Below, piece by piece: positions 26,261-34,539 of a stretch of DNA of 64,000 nt. The position numbers and the translations under genes were made by a program. Numbering within the stretch: the first letter of the stretch is position 1; every line of letters begins with the position of its first letter. Origin of the DNA: Sinomonas sp. P10A9 (GTDB lineage: Bacteria > Actinomycetota > Actinomycetes > Actinomycetales > Micrococcaceae); the NCBI RefSeq assembly GCF_041022165.1, contig NZ_CP163302.1, positions 3,844,001-3,908,000 on the forward strand, given 5' to 3'. A model generated the notes under the pieces. That model saw only the letters and a list, made by a program, of their open reading frames with translations. It made no database searches and was not told the DNA's origin.

Positions 26261-27688
26261 TCAGGGACGAGACGCTGGCCTGTGGGCGACGAGAGCGCCC
26301 GGCCGCGCCGTCCCCCAGTCCGTGGCGACCTCGTAGGCTCGGGCCGCGCGCAGAACCGTACGGTCGGCATGGCGCGGTCCGACGATCTGAAGGCCCGCCG
26401 GCAGATCGTCGTGCGTGAAGCCGCAGGGTACGCTCATCGCCGGCTGTTGCGTCATGTTGAACGGGTAGGTGTACGGGGTCCAGCTCGTCCAGTGCCTGGA
26501 GTGCCAGCCCTCGGGGACATCGCGCCCTCGCGGGAAGGCGGGAATCGGAAGGGTCGGGGTCAGCATGAGGTCGTAGGCCTCGTGGAAGCGGCCCATCTTC
26601 ACACCGAGGTCCATGCGCACGGCGGTTGCGTCGAGGTAGTCGGAGGCTGTGATGTTCCCCTGCTCCTCGATGCTCTGCCGCAGGCCGGGGTCAACACTCT
26701 CCCTGGCGTCCGGACCATACGCCTCGAGTACCTTCGCAGCCCCAGCGAACCACAGGACGTGGAAAGCCTCCACCGGGTCTCCGATGCAGGGGTCCACTTC
26801 CTCGACCCTCGCGCCGAGCTGCTCGAAGACTTCTGCGGCGGCCCGCACGAGCCGATCGATCTCGGGGTCGTTCTGACCGAACCCCAGCGTCGGTGAGAGC
26901 GCGATGCGAAGGCCGCGCACGCCGTCGTCCAGCGAGTCCATGAAGGATCCCTGGGGTGTCGGCAAGGCAGACCAGTCGCGGGAGTCGAATCCCGTGATGA
27001 CGTCCATGAGGAGCGCGCTGTCAGAAACGGTCCTCGTCATAGGCCCGGCGTGTGCCAAGGTGCCGAAGGGACTCGCGGGGAACATCGGCACCAGACCGTA
27101 GGTGGGCTTGAGGGCAACGGTGCCCGTGAAGGCGGCTGGGATGCGGACGGAGCCGCCCCCATCAGTACCGACCGACCACGGTCCCATGCCCATCCCGACG
27201 GCCGCCGCACTACCCCCGCTGGATCCCCCCGACGTGAGGAGAGGAGCCCGCGGGTTTCCCGTCGACCCGTGGCGCCGCGAATCGGTCACGCCCTTCCAGG
27301 CGAACTCCGGCGTCGTGGTCTTGCCGAGCAGGACGGCCCCGGTTTCCCGGAGACGCGCGACGCACGGCGCATCCTCCTCCCACGGCCGGTGGGCGTCGAT
27401 GAGGCGCGTTCCGCGGAGCGTGGGCCATCCGCGTGTGTAGAAGATGTCCTTGATGGACGTCGGGATGCCGTCACCGGGACCGAGGGTGTTCCCCGCCCGC
27501 CACCTCATGGCGGAGTCCTCGGCGTCGCGGAGGGCCTCCTCTGCGTGCACGGACACGAAGGCGTTCACCTCGGGGTTGCCTGCCTCGATCGCCTCGAGCG
27601 CGGCCTGCGTGGCATCGACGGGAGAGAACTCGCCCGTCCGGTACCCCGCGCGCAGCTCCACAGCTGTGAATCGGGATAGATCGTTCAT
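26261..27688 (-). CDS. Amidase signature family enzyme
   Basis: 475 aa. The Ser-cisSer-Lys triad is present: Lys80 in PTSIKDIF, Ser156 in GGSSGGSAA and Ser180 in GTDGGGSVRIPAAF. The enzyme hydrolyses a carboxamide or related C-N bond in the cytosol. The flanking genes make GatA of the tRNA amidotransferase unlikely, since no gatB or gatC is near. ATG 27688 has GAGAGGAAG upstream. First gene of an operon with the ProP-like symporter, about 97 bp behind operator O3, so it probably acts on the regulon substrate or an amide derived from it. Confidence 0.85.
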   Translation of the reverse strand: MNDLSRFTAVELRAGYRTGEFSPVDATQAALEAIEAGNPEVNAFVSVHAEEALRDAEDSAMRWRAGNTLGPGDGIPTSIKDIFYTRGWPTLRGTRLIDAHRPWEEDAPCVARLRETGAVLLGKTTTPEFAWKGVTDSRRHGSTGNPRAPLLTSGGSSGGSAAAVGMGMGPWSVGTDGGGSVRIPAAFTGTVALKPTYGLVPMFPASPFGTLAHAGPMTRTVSDSALLMDVITGFDSRDWSALPTPQGSFMDSLDDGVRGLRIALSPTLGFGQNDPEIDRLVRAAAEVFEQLGARVEEVDPCIGDPVEAFHVLWFAGAAKVLEAYGPDARESVDPGLRQSIEEQGNITASDYLDATAVRMDLGVKMGRFHEAYDLMLTPTLPIPAFPRGRDVPEGWHSRHWTSWTPYTYPFNMTQQPAMSVPCGFTHDDLPAGLQIVGPRHADRTVLRAARAYEVATDWGTARPGALVAHRPASRP

Positions 27689-27784
27689 CTGCTCTTCCTC
27701 TCTGCGTCAGAAGCCCCGATCGGGCTCCTACGCGGCCGAGACCAACGATGACCAATGGCAGTGGTACTTGCCATTCTTTGTAGG

Positions 27785-27796
27785 ATTGTAGACAAC
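27785..27796. promoter_or_regulatory. TTGTNNACAA operator O3
   Basis: ATTGTAGACAAC: perfect 4+2+4 core with one outer mismatch, in the gap between the divergent amidase and gntR genes. On the minus strand the rc contains TACAAT, a possible -10 for the amidase operon. Confidence 0.65.
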
Positions 27797-27910
27797 AATA
27801 CTCTCGAATGTGAGTCGTGTCACCCCGCTGGGAGGAGGAGGTGGTGGGGCGGGGCCAAGCCGACGCACGGCTGTGGGTCTAAGGTCCCGAAGAAAGCCGA
27901 GTCAAAGTGT

Positions 27911-27927
27911 TATGATTGTCTACAATC
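27911..27927. promoter_or_regulatory. gntR promoter overlapping operator O4
   Basis: TGTTATGAT carries an extended -10 (TATGAT 27911-27916) and overlaps the palindrome GATTGTCTACAATC (27914-27927, 6+2+6 perfect arms). This layout predicts negative autoregulation of the regulator at 27969. Confidence 0.72.
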
Positions 27928-27968
27928 GTCCCATCATTGGGGGGCCTCTACCAACCTCAGGAGAGGGC

Positions 27969-28631
27969 ATGGAACATCTCACCCCTGTCGTGCAGGAGAC
28001 GACCCCTGCACTCATTGCGCGACAGCTGCGCCGCGCCATCGGCCAAGGCGAACTCGCTCCCGGCGCGCAGCTCAACGAAGCGGAGCTCAGCCGCCATCTG
28101 GGTGTCAGCCGGGGCCCCCTACGCGAAGCGATGCAGCGACTCACCCAGGAGGGGCTGCTCGTGAGCATCCGCAACCGTGGCGTGTTCGTCATCGAGTTCG
28201 CTGACGACGACGTGCGTGACATGTACCTCGCACGCGCCGCAGTGGAGCGTGCAGCGGCCGCGCGGGTCATCGAGCTGGACGCCGCCCGTGGCGGCGAGCG
28301 CTTGCTCGAGGTGGCCGAACGCATGCGAGAGGCCGCGGAGCATGACGACGCGGACGCGCTCACCGCTGCGGACGTGGAGTTCCACGCTCTTCTCGTCGCA
28401 CTGGCCCGGAGCCCCCGGCTCTCGAGGATGCACAACACCCTGATGGTCGAGACCAGGATGTGCATCACGGCCCTCGAGAACCGATATTCGTCTCACACCA
28501 TCCGATACGAGGAACACCACGAGATCGCCCGCGCCATCTGCGAGGGCCGCCCCGAGGATGCCGACCGACTCCTCGTGGAGCACATGGACGACGCCGTCGC
28601 CCGGCTTACGCGGGCCCCCGAGCCTGCCTGA
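27969..28631 (+). CDS. GntR family regulator (FadR/FCD type), likely regulator of the TTGTNNACAA regulon
   Basis: 220 aa. Winged helix-turn-helix (about 10-72, with SRGPLREAMQRLTQEGLL) plus an FCD ligand domain. Unlike the regulator at 216, the metal-binding residues are intact: the DVEFH motif, the EEHHEI histidine and VEHM. ATG 27969 has AGGAGAGGG upstream; a longer in-frame start would run through the operator. FadR/FCD regulators often bind palindromes of the type TNGTNNACNA, which matches the seven sites at 17561-37787, one of them in its own promoter. It probably represses the regulon until an intermediate binds. Confidence 0.85.
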   Translation: MEHLTPVVQETTPALIARQLRRAIGQGELAPGAQLNEAELSRHLGVSRGPLREAMQRLTQEGLLVSIRNRGVFVIEFADDDVRDMYLARAAVERAAAARVIELDAARGGERLLEVAERMREAAEHDDADALTAADVEFHALLVALARSPRLSRMHNTLMVETRMCITALENRYSSHTIRYEEHHEIARAICEGRPEDADRLLVEHMDDAVARLTRAPEPA

Positions 28632-28670
28632 GCCGGCATCCGCACCACCAGCAAGCCATCAGCATCAGAA

Positions 28671-28713
28671 AAGGGGCTGCCCGCCGACAGATCCTGTCGG
28701 CGGGCAGCCCCTT
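28671..28713. terminator. 20-bp bidirectional hairpin between gntR and the dehydrogenase gene
   Basis: Perfect arms 28671-28690 and 28694-28713 with an ATC loop, flanked by A and T runs suited to termination in both directions between convergent genes. Confidence 0.8.
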
Positions 28714-28740
28714 CTGTACGCCCTGAATCAAGGCGCGGCC

Positions 28741-30231
28741 TCAGATGCGGGGAATGGCCATGTACTTGGTCTCGAGGAACTCCTCGATGCCCACGCGGCC
28801 ACCCTCGCGGCCCAACCCGGAGGCCTTGACACCACCGAACGGTGCGGCGGGGTTGGAGACGATGCCCGTGTTGAGGCCGACCATGCCCACCTCAAGGGCA
28901 TCCCCGACGCGGAAACCGCGGTCTACGTCCTGGGTGAACAGGTAGCCCACGAGCCCCCATGGGGTGTTGTTCGCCATCGCGAGGACCTCATCCTCGGTAT
29001 CGAACGGAACCACCGGGGCCACAGGGCCGAAGATCTCCTCGGACATGAGGTTCGCCTCCGGGGAGACATCAGCGAGGACGGTGGGCGAGTAGAAGAAGCC
29101 CGCGCGATCCGGCCGGCGTCCGCCGCACACAACCTTCGAGCCCTTCGAGACGGCGTCGTCCACGAGCTCCTCGACCTTGCGGAGGGCCTTCTCCTCGACG
29201 AGCGGGCCGACGTCGGTGCCGGGCTCGGCGCCGTCGCCGACCGAGAGGGCGCCCAGACGTTCCGCGAGACGGCGGGCGAACTCGTCCGCCACGGAGCGCT
29301 GCACGAAGAGGCGATTGGCGGCCGTGCAGGCCTCGCCCATGTTGCGCATCTTCGCCGCGACGGCGCCCTCCACGGCACGGTCGAGGTCGGCGTCCTCGAA
29401 CACGATGAAGGGGGCGTTGCCGCCAAGCTCCATCGACGAGCGCATGACGTGCTGGGAGGCCTGCTCGAGCAGGCGGACGCCGACCTCGGTCGAGCCGGTG
29501 AAGCTGACCTTGCGCGCGATTCCGCTCGACATCCAGGGCGAGACCACGGACGAAGCCTTGGTCGTGCACACGACGTTGAGGACGCCCTCGGGGAGCCCGG
29601 CCTCGACGAGGATGTCGACGAGCGCGAGCGAAGACAGCGGAGTGAGGTTGGCTGGCTTGAACACCATGGTGCAGCCGGCCGCGATCGCAGGGCCGATCTT
29701 GCGGGTCCCCATCGCCAACGGGAAGTTCCACGGCGTTACGAGGACGCACGGGCCCACGGGCTCCCGCGAGACCAGGATGCGGTTCTTGCCGTCGCCCGTC
29801 GTCGTGAGGTCGCCGCCGATGCGGACGGCCTCTTCGGAGAACCAGCGGAAGAACTCGGCCGCGTAGGCGACTTCGCCCTTGGCCTCGGCGATCGGTTTGC
29901 CCATCTCGGTCGTCATGACGAGGGCCAGCTCGTCCTGCCGCGCCATGATCAGGTCGTAGGCGCGGCGGAGGATCTCGCTGCGCTCGCGCGGGGCGGTCTT
30001 GGCCCAGGCCTTCTGGACGCGCCCGGCAGTCTGGATCGCGCGCTGCGCGTCCTCGGGGCCTCCGTCGGCGACCGTGGCGATGACTTCCTCAGTCGCGGGG
30101 TTGACGACGTCGAAGCGGGCGCCGGACGAGGCCTCACCCCATCGGCCGCCGATGAACACGCCCGTGTTGATCCTGGAGATCGCCTCGCGCGCCTTGTCTG
30201 AGGTTCGGAGGTCGGTGGCATTGGTGGTCAT
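28741..30231 (-). CDS. NAD(P)-dependent aldehyde dehydrogenase, succinate-semialdehyde dehydrogenase type
   Basis: 496 aa. TPWNFPLAMGTRKIGPA is the cofactor region, SFTGSTEVG the nucleotide loop, Glu in MELGGNAPF the general base and Cys in GEACTAANR the nucleophile. The GabD-like sequence suggests oxidation of a small omega-semialdehyde; in ectoine catabolism DoeC of this family oxidises aspartate semialdehyde. ATG 30231 has GAGGAA upstream and overlaps the preceding stop by 4 bp (ATGA). Third gene of the operon transcribed from operator O5. Confidence 0.87.
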   Translation of the reverse strand: MTTNATDLRTSDKAREAISRINTGVFIGGRWGEASSGARFDVVNPATEEVIATVADGGPEDAQRAIQTAGRVQKAWAKTAPRERSEILRRAYDLIMARQDELALVMTTEMGKPIAEAKGEVAYAAEFFRWFSEEAVRIGGDLTTTGDGKNRILVSREPVGPCVLVTPWNFPLAMGTRKIGPAIAAGCTMVFKPANLTPLSSLALVDILVEAGLPEGVLNVVCTTKASSVVSPWMSSGIARKVSFTGSTEVGVRLLEQASQHVMRSSMELGGNAPFIVFEDADLDRAVEGAVAAKMRNMGEACTAANRLFVQRSVADEFARRLAERLGALSVGDGAEPGTDVGPLVEEKALRKVEELVDDAVSKGSKVVCGGRRPDRAGFFYSPTVLADVSPEANLMSEEIFGPVAPVVPFDTEDEVLAMANNTPWGLVGYLFTQDVDRGFRVGDALEVGMVGLNTGIVSNPAAPFGGVKASGLGREGGRVGIEEFLETKYMAIPRI

Positions 30232-33188
30232 AGGAGTTCCTCTGCTTCCTTGGTGAGAAGGTCTCTGGTGGTAGGGGTTGGACGACGCCGCGGCGCCGTC
30301 CCTGGATCGAGGACCTGGGCGAGATGCATGCCCGGCCTCGAGGGCTCGAGCTGGTCTACCTGTCGTGCGCACGAGAACCCGTCGGTGAGCACTGCGGCGT
30401 CCCGGGTGGTCCTGAGGGCCGGGCCTAGCGCGTTCTCGGCCACCTGCATGCTCACGTCGAAGTGGTCCTTCTCAAATCCGAAGTTCCCCGCGACGCCGCA
30501 GCAGCCGGTCGCGTCGACGACATCGCGCACGCCTGCCGCCTCCAGAGCGGTCCGCTGGGCGGCGGCTCCGAAGACCGAGTACTCGTGGCAGTGGGCCTGG
30601 AGCACGGCCTGTTCCGGCACCGGTTGGGCCGGCGAGGGCGCCCATCCGCCAGACACCCGTTCGGCGATGTGCGCGGCGAAGCTGCGCACGCGCGCGGCGA
30701 CGCGCCGGGCCTGGTCCGTATCCACGAGTTCAGGGAGGTCCTTATGGAGCGCGGCGGCGCAGCTGGGCTCGACGACGACGATCGGCCGGTCCGTACCGTC
30801 GTCGAGCACTTCGGCGGCATGGGAAAGCAGCCGCCTCGCGGTGCCGAGCTGGCCAGTGGAGATCCAGGTGAGTCCGCAGCAGGCGTCCGCCGAGCATTCG
30901 ACCGCGTTCTCGGCGCCGGCGAGGACTCGGGCGGCAGCGCCAGCGACCTCCGGCCGGAAGCCGCGCGTGAACGTGTCCACGAACAGGACGACCGAGTCCT
31001 CGGCGTCCGCCTGCCCTGCTGCGCACACCCCGGCGTCGGCGATCTCGCGCCGCCACTCAGCCGCTCCGGCGAACCGCGGAAGCGCACGCCGGGTGGTCAG
31101 CCCTCCCGCGGCCGCGAGGGCCTTGCCCAGAGGCGTGGCCATGACGGCGTTGACGAGCCGCGGGAGGCGGCCGGTCAGCTTGAGCCACCGCGGGAGCCAG
31201 CCGAGCGAGAAGTGGGAGAGCGGACGCACGCGGCCGCGGTAGTAGTGGTCGAAGAACTCCGACTTGTACGTGGCCATGTCCACACCAGCAGGACAGTCCG
31301 TGGCGCATGCCTTGCACGAGAGGCAAAGGTCGAGCGCGTCCCTGACGTCCTCGGACCGCCAGCCATCCTCAACGCTCCTCGCGCCGCGGACCATGTCTTG
31401 CAGGACGCGTGCGCGGCCGCGGGTCGAGTCCCTCTCGTCCCGCGTCGCCCGGTAGCTCGGGCACATGACTCCGCCGCTGTCCGAGCGGCAGCGGCCGACG
31501 CCGATGCAGCCCTGGACCGCGTGCACCCACGCATCTGTCCCCCCAGGGGAGGGGCGGAGGTCAAAGCTCGTGCGCCACTCGCGCTCGGGCACCCCCGCCA
31601 GGGCGAGGCTGCCATCCAACGGGTCGGGGTCGGTCACGGAGCCCGGGTTGAGGATGCCCTCGGGGTCCCAGAGTCGGCGGGAGCGGGCGAAGGCGTCCAT
31701 GACTTCCGGCGAGTACATGAGCGGCAGGAGCTCGGAGCGGGCACGGCCGTCCCCGTGCTCTCCGGAGAGCGAGCCACCGTGCTGGACCACGAGCTGGGCC
31801 GCCCGTCGGGTGAAGGCGCGGAAGACGGCCCGGCCTTCGTCGGTGCGCAGCTCGTAGGTGATGCGGATGTGCATGCAGCCAGCGCCGAAGTGCCCGTACA
31901 TGACGCCTGTGAGCTCGTGCTCCGCCAAGAGTTCGCGGAGATCCGCGAGATAGTCGGCGAGCCGCTCGGGCGCCACCGCGGAGTCTTCCCAGCCCGGCCA
32001 CGACTCGCCGCCGCTGGCGAGCCGGGAAGACAGACCCGCGCCGTCCTCGCGGACGCGCCAGAGGGATGCGCGCTCCGCAGGGTCCGCCGCGGCGCGCCCT
32101 TGGACAAGACGGCCGTCCTCTGCCAGCCTCGCCAGCAGCCGGTCCGCCTGCGCGTACACCGCCGCGGAATCGTCGCCATCGAGGTCGACGAAGAGCCACG
32201 CGCGCCCTTCGGGAAGGCCCAGGACCGAGTCGGGCCCACGACGGTGCCGCATTGTCTCGACGATGGCCTCGTCGGTTCCTTCGACAGCAGCGGGATTGAA
32301 CTCGAGGATGGTCGGGATGTCTCGGGCCGCTTCGACGACGTCGTCATAGCCAAGGCAGACGAGCAGTGCGCTCGCAGGCTTGGGAACAAACTTCATGCGG
32401 GCGCCGACGACGACGGCCCACGTCCCCTCGGAGCCGACGAGGGCACGCGCGATGTTGAACCTCTTCTCCGGAAGCAGGTTCTCCAGATGGTAGCCGGACA
32501 CCTGCCTGGGTATTCGTCCGAGCTCGAGTCGGAGGGCACCGAGGTGCTCATGCGCGAGCTGGGCCAGGGACTCGGCCAGCGCGGCTGCCCGGGCCGCGGA
32601 GAACGAGTCGTCCGGGTCCGTGGCGCGCAGCCCCGTCTCGGTCGCGGTGAGCCTCGCGCCGTCGGCCGTGACGACGTCGATCTCCGCCACGTGGTCCGAG
32701 GTCCGCCCGTACCTCACCGAGTGGTTGCCGCACGCGTCGTTTCCGATGGCACCCCCGACCGTGGCCCGGTTCTTGGACGATGGGTCAGGCGCGAACGTGC
32801 ATCGGCGCCCCGTCTGCCGCTCCACATCGCGGGTCAGCGTCGCGAGGACGACGCCGGGCTCGACATCGGCCATCCCCGAGCCTTCGTCGATGCCGAGGAC
32901 GCGGTTCATGTGGCGCGAGAAGTCCAGAACGAGTCCGGGCCCGACGGCATTGCCGGCCATCGACGTCCCGCCCCCGCGCGCGATGAGCGGTGTCCCGGTC
33001 GAGCGGCAGGCGGTGACGGCGGCCACGACGTCCCCGACGGTCCGGGGAAAGGCGACCGCGATCGGCTCGACGCGATAGTTGGAGGCGTCGTAGGAGTACT
33101 CGGAGCGCCGCCTCTGTGATGCCTCTGCCGGAACGCCTGCCTCCGCGAGCTCCCGGAGCAGCGGCGTCCCCATGCGAGTCTCCAACAT
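30228..33188 (-). CDS. FAD-binding and Fe-S D-2-hydroxyacid oxidase (YdiJ/D-2-hydroxyglutarate dehydrogenase-like)
   Basis: 986 aa fusion. FAD_binding_4 domain (about 35-210, RGGGTSMAGNAVG and CGNHSVRYG), FAD-linked oxidase C-terminal domain with the HFGAGCMHIR and SGEHGDGRARSELL metal motifs (about 240-500), a CLSCKACATDCP iron-sulfur motif (about 630) and two CCG domains (CCGLTW; GCCGVAGNFG). The same order occurs in E. coli YdiJ, which oxidises D-2-hydroxyglutarate. It should pass electrons from a D-2-hydroxyacid to an acceptor. I chose ATG 33188 (GAGG five bases upstream), seven bases after the aminotransferase stop. Note the D-2-hydroxyacid dehydrogenase on the opposite side of operator O5. 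Confidence 0.85.
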   Translation of the reverse strand: MLETRMGTPLLRELAEAGVPAEASQRRRSEYSYDASNYRVEPIAVAFPRTVGDVVAAVTACRSTGTPLIARGGGTSMAGNAVGPGLVLDFSRHMNRVLGIDEGSGMADVEPGVVLATLTRDVERQTGRRCTFAPDPSSKNRATVGGAIGNDACGNHSVRYGRTSDHVAEIDVVTADGARLTATETGLRATDPDDSFSAARAAALAESLAQLAHEHLGALRLELGRIPRQVSGYHLENLLPEKRFNIARALVGSEGTWAVVVGARMKFVPKPASALLVCLGYDDVVEAARDIPTILEFNPAAVEGTDEAIVETMRHRRGPDSVLGLPEGRAWLFVDLDGDDSAAVYAQADRLLARLAEDGRLVQGRAAADPAERASLWRVREDGAGLSSRLASGGESWPGWEDSAVAPERLADYLADLRELLAEHELTGVMYGHFGAGCMHIRITYELRTDEGRAVFRAFTRRAAQLVVQHGGSLSGEHGDGRARSELLPLMYSPEVMDAFARSRRLWDPEGILNPGSVTDPDPLDGSLALAGVPEREWRTSFDLRPSPGGTDAWVHAVQGCIGVGRCRSDSGGVMCPSYRATRDERDSTRGRARVLQDMVRGARSVEDGWRSEDVRDALDLCLSCKACATDCPAGVDMATYKSEFFDHYYRGRVRPLSHFSLGWLPRWLKLTGRLPRLVNAVMATPLGKALAAAGGLTTRRALPRFAGAAEWRREIADAGVCAAGQADAEDSVVLFVDTFTRGFRPEVAGAAARVLAGAENAVECSADACCGLTWISTGQLGTARRLLSHAAEVLDDGTDRPIVVVEPSCAAALHKDLPELVDTDQARRVAARVRSFAAHIAERVSGGWAPSPAQPVPEQAVLQAHCHEYSVFGAAAQRTALEAAGVRDVVDATGCCGVAGNFGFEKDHFDVSMQVAENALGPALRTTRDAAVLTDGFSCARQVDQLEPSRPGMHLAQVLDPGTAPRRRPTPTTRDLLTKEAEELL

Positions 33189-33195
33189 GCGGACC

Positions 33196-34482
33196 TCAGG
33201 CGCGGGCGACGGCCGGGACCGCACCGGTGACGGTCGCCACGGCGGCTTCGAATCGCTCGAGGCCGAGGGCGATCTCCTCGGGCGTCACGACGAGCGCGGG
33301 GACAAGTCGGACGACGTTCCCGGAGGGGCCGCAGGTGAGAGTCAGCAGTCCCTGGCCCGTAGTGGCCTGCTGGACCGCCGCAGCGGTCGAGGCATCGGGC
33401 GAGCCGTCCGGAGCTGTGAACTCGACGCCCTGCATGAGGCCGAGCCCGCGCACGTTGCCGATTCCCGGGAAGCGGCCCTGGATCGCCTTGAGCCCCTCCT
33501 GGAGCTCGTCGCCGCGCACGCGGGCGTTCTCGACGAGTCCCTCCTCCTCTACCACTCGGAGCGTGGCGACCGCCGCGGCAGCGGACACGGCGTTTCCGCC
33601 GTAGGTGCCCCCCTGCGAGCCGGGCCAGGCCTTCGCCATCGTCGCCATCGGAGCCGCGATCGCGGAGATCGGGAAGCCGGACGCGATGCCCTTGGCAGTG
33701 ATGAGGATGTCCGGCGCGGCGGACGAGTGCTGGTGGCCCCAGAACTTGCCTGTCCGACCGACGCCGGCCTGCACCTCGTCGAAGATGAGCTGGATGCCGT
33801 GGCGGTCCGCGCGCTCCCGCAGCCCCTCCATGAACGCCGGCGGGGTGGGCAGGTAGCCGCCGTCGCCGAGTACCGGCTCGATGAGGAACGCCGCGGTGTC
33901 CTGGGGGGAAGTGCGGGTGTGGAACAGGTAGTCCAGCTCGTTGAGCGCGAACTCAACCGCCGTCGCCTCGTCCCAGCCGTAGCGGTAGGCGTAGGGGAAC
34001 GGGGCCATGTGGACACCGGGCATGAGCGGGGAGAAGCCAGCGGAGAAGCGCGTGCCCGCCGTCGTGAGCGACGCGGCCGCGACGGTGCGGCCGTGGAAGC
34101 CGCCTTGGAAGACGACGATGTTTGGGCGTCCTGTTGCCATGCGCGCCAGACGGATGGCGGCCTCGACTGCCTCGGATCCCGAGTTGGCGTAGAAGACGGA
34201 GTCGAGTCCCGTCGGAAGCACCTCGCCCAGCATCTCGGTGAGCTCGAGGAGCGGCTTGTGCATGACCGTCGTGTACTGGGCGTGGATGATCTTGCCCACC
34301 TGGTCGCGCGCGGCCTCGACGACGCGCGGGTGGCAGTGTCCTGTGCTGGTCACGCCGATGCCGGTGGTGAAGTCGAGATAGTCGTTGCCGTCAGTGCCGT
34401 GGATCCAGCTGCCGAGCGCGTGGTCCACGACGACTGGCGTGGCCTGCTTGAGGATGGGGCTGAGAGTCGTCATGCCATCCAT
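33196..34482 (-). CDS. Class III PLP-dependent aminotransferase (GabT/diaminobutyrate type)
   Basis: 428 aa. YANSGSEAVEAAIRLAR, GGFHGRT, the pyridine-nitrogen Asp in LIFDEVQAGVGRTG and the Schiff-base Lys in ITAKGIASGFP are diagnostic. Class III enzymes move the omega-amino group of GABA, ornithine or 2,4-diaminobutyrate; the paired semialdehyde dehydrogenase in the same operon fits this. In ectoine catabolism DoeD does this step. ATG 34482 and 34473 are both possible; neither has a strong ribosome-binding site. First gene of the operon behind operator O5. Confidence 0.86.
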   Translation of the reverse strand: MDGMTTLSPILKQATPVVVDHALGSWIHGTDGNDYLDFTTGIGVTSTGHCHPRVVEAARDQVGKIIHAQYTTVMHKPLLELTEMLGEVLPTGLDSVFYANSGSEAVEAAIRLARMATGRPNIVVFQGGFHGRTVAAASLTTAGTRFSAGFSPLMPGVHMAPFPYAYRYGWDEATAVEFALNELDYLFHTRTSPQDTAAFLIEPVLGDGGYLPTPPAFMEGLRERADRHGIQLIFDEVQAGVGRTGKFWGHQHSSAAPDILITAKGIASGFPISAIAAPMATMAKAWPGSQGGTYGGNAVSAAAAVATLRVVEEEGLVENARVRGDELQEGLKAIQGRFPGIGNVRGLGLMQGVEFTAPDGSPDASTAAAVQQATTGQGLLTLTCGPSGNVVRLVPALVVTPEEIALGLERFEAAVATVTGAVPAVARA

Positions 34483-34502
34483 CTTGATGGGAAGATTGAA
34501 TG

Positions 34503-34532
34503 ATTGTCAACAATAATCAGGTCCCGTATCGT
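34503..34532 (+). promoter_or_regulatory. Operator O5 and leaderless promoter of the hydroxyacid dehydrogenase
   Basis: Operator ATTGTCAACAAT (34503-34514) contains the -35 TTGTCA (34504-34509); a 17-bp spacer leads to -10 TATCGT (34527-34532), seven bases before GTG 34540. The operator sits between two divergent units and should control both. The 20 bases at 34501-34520 match operator O7 at all but one position. Confidence 0.72.
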
Positions 34533-34539
34533 GGACACC

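Noticed and set aside
26261..27688. GatA subunit of the tRNA amidotransferase
   Set aside because: No gatB or gatC nearby, and the operator and ProP-like neighbour indicate a catabolic amidase.
30462..33119. Plus-strand 885-codon open frame
   Set aside because: Antisense shadow of the FAD/Fe-S oxidase, which has all family motifs.
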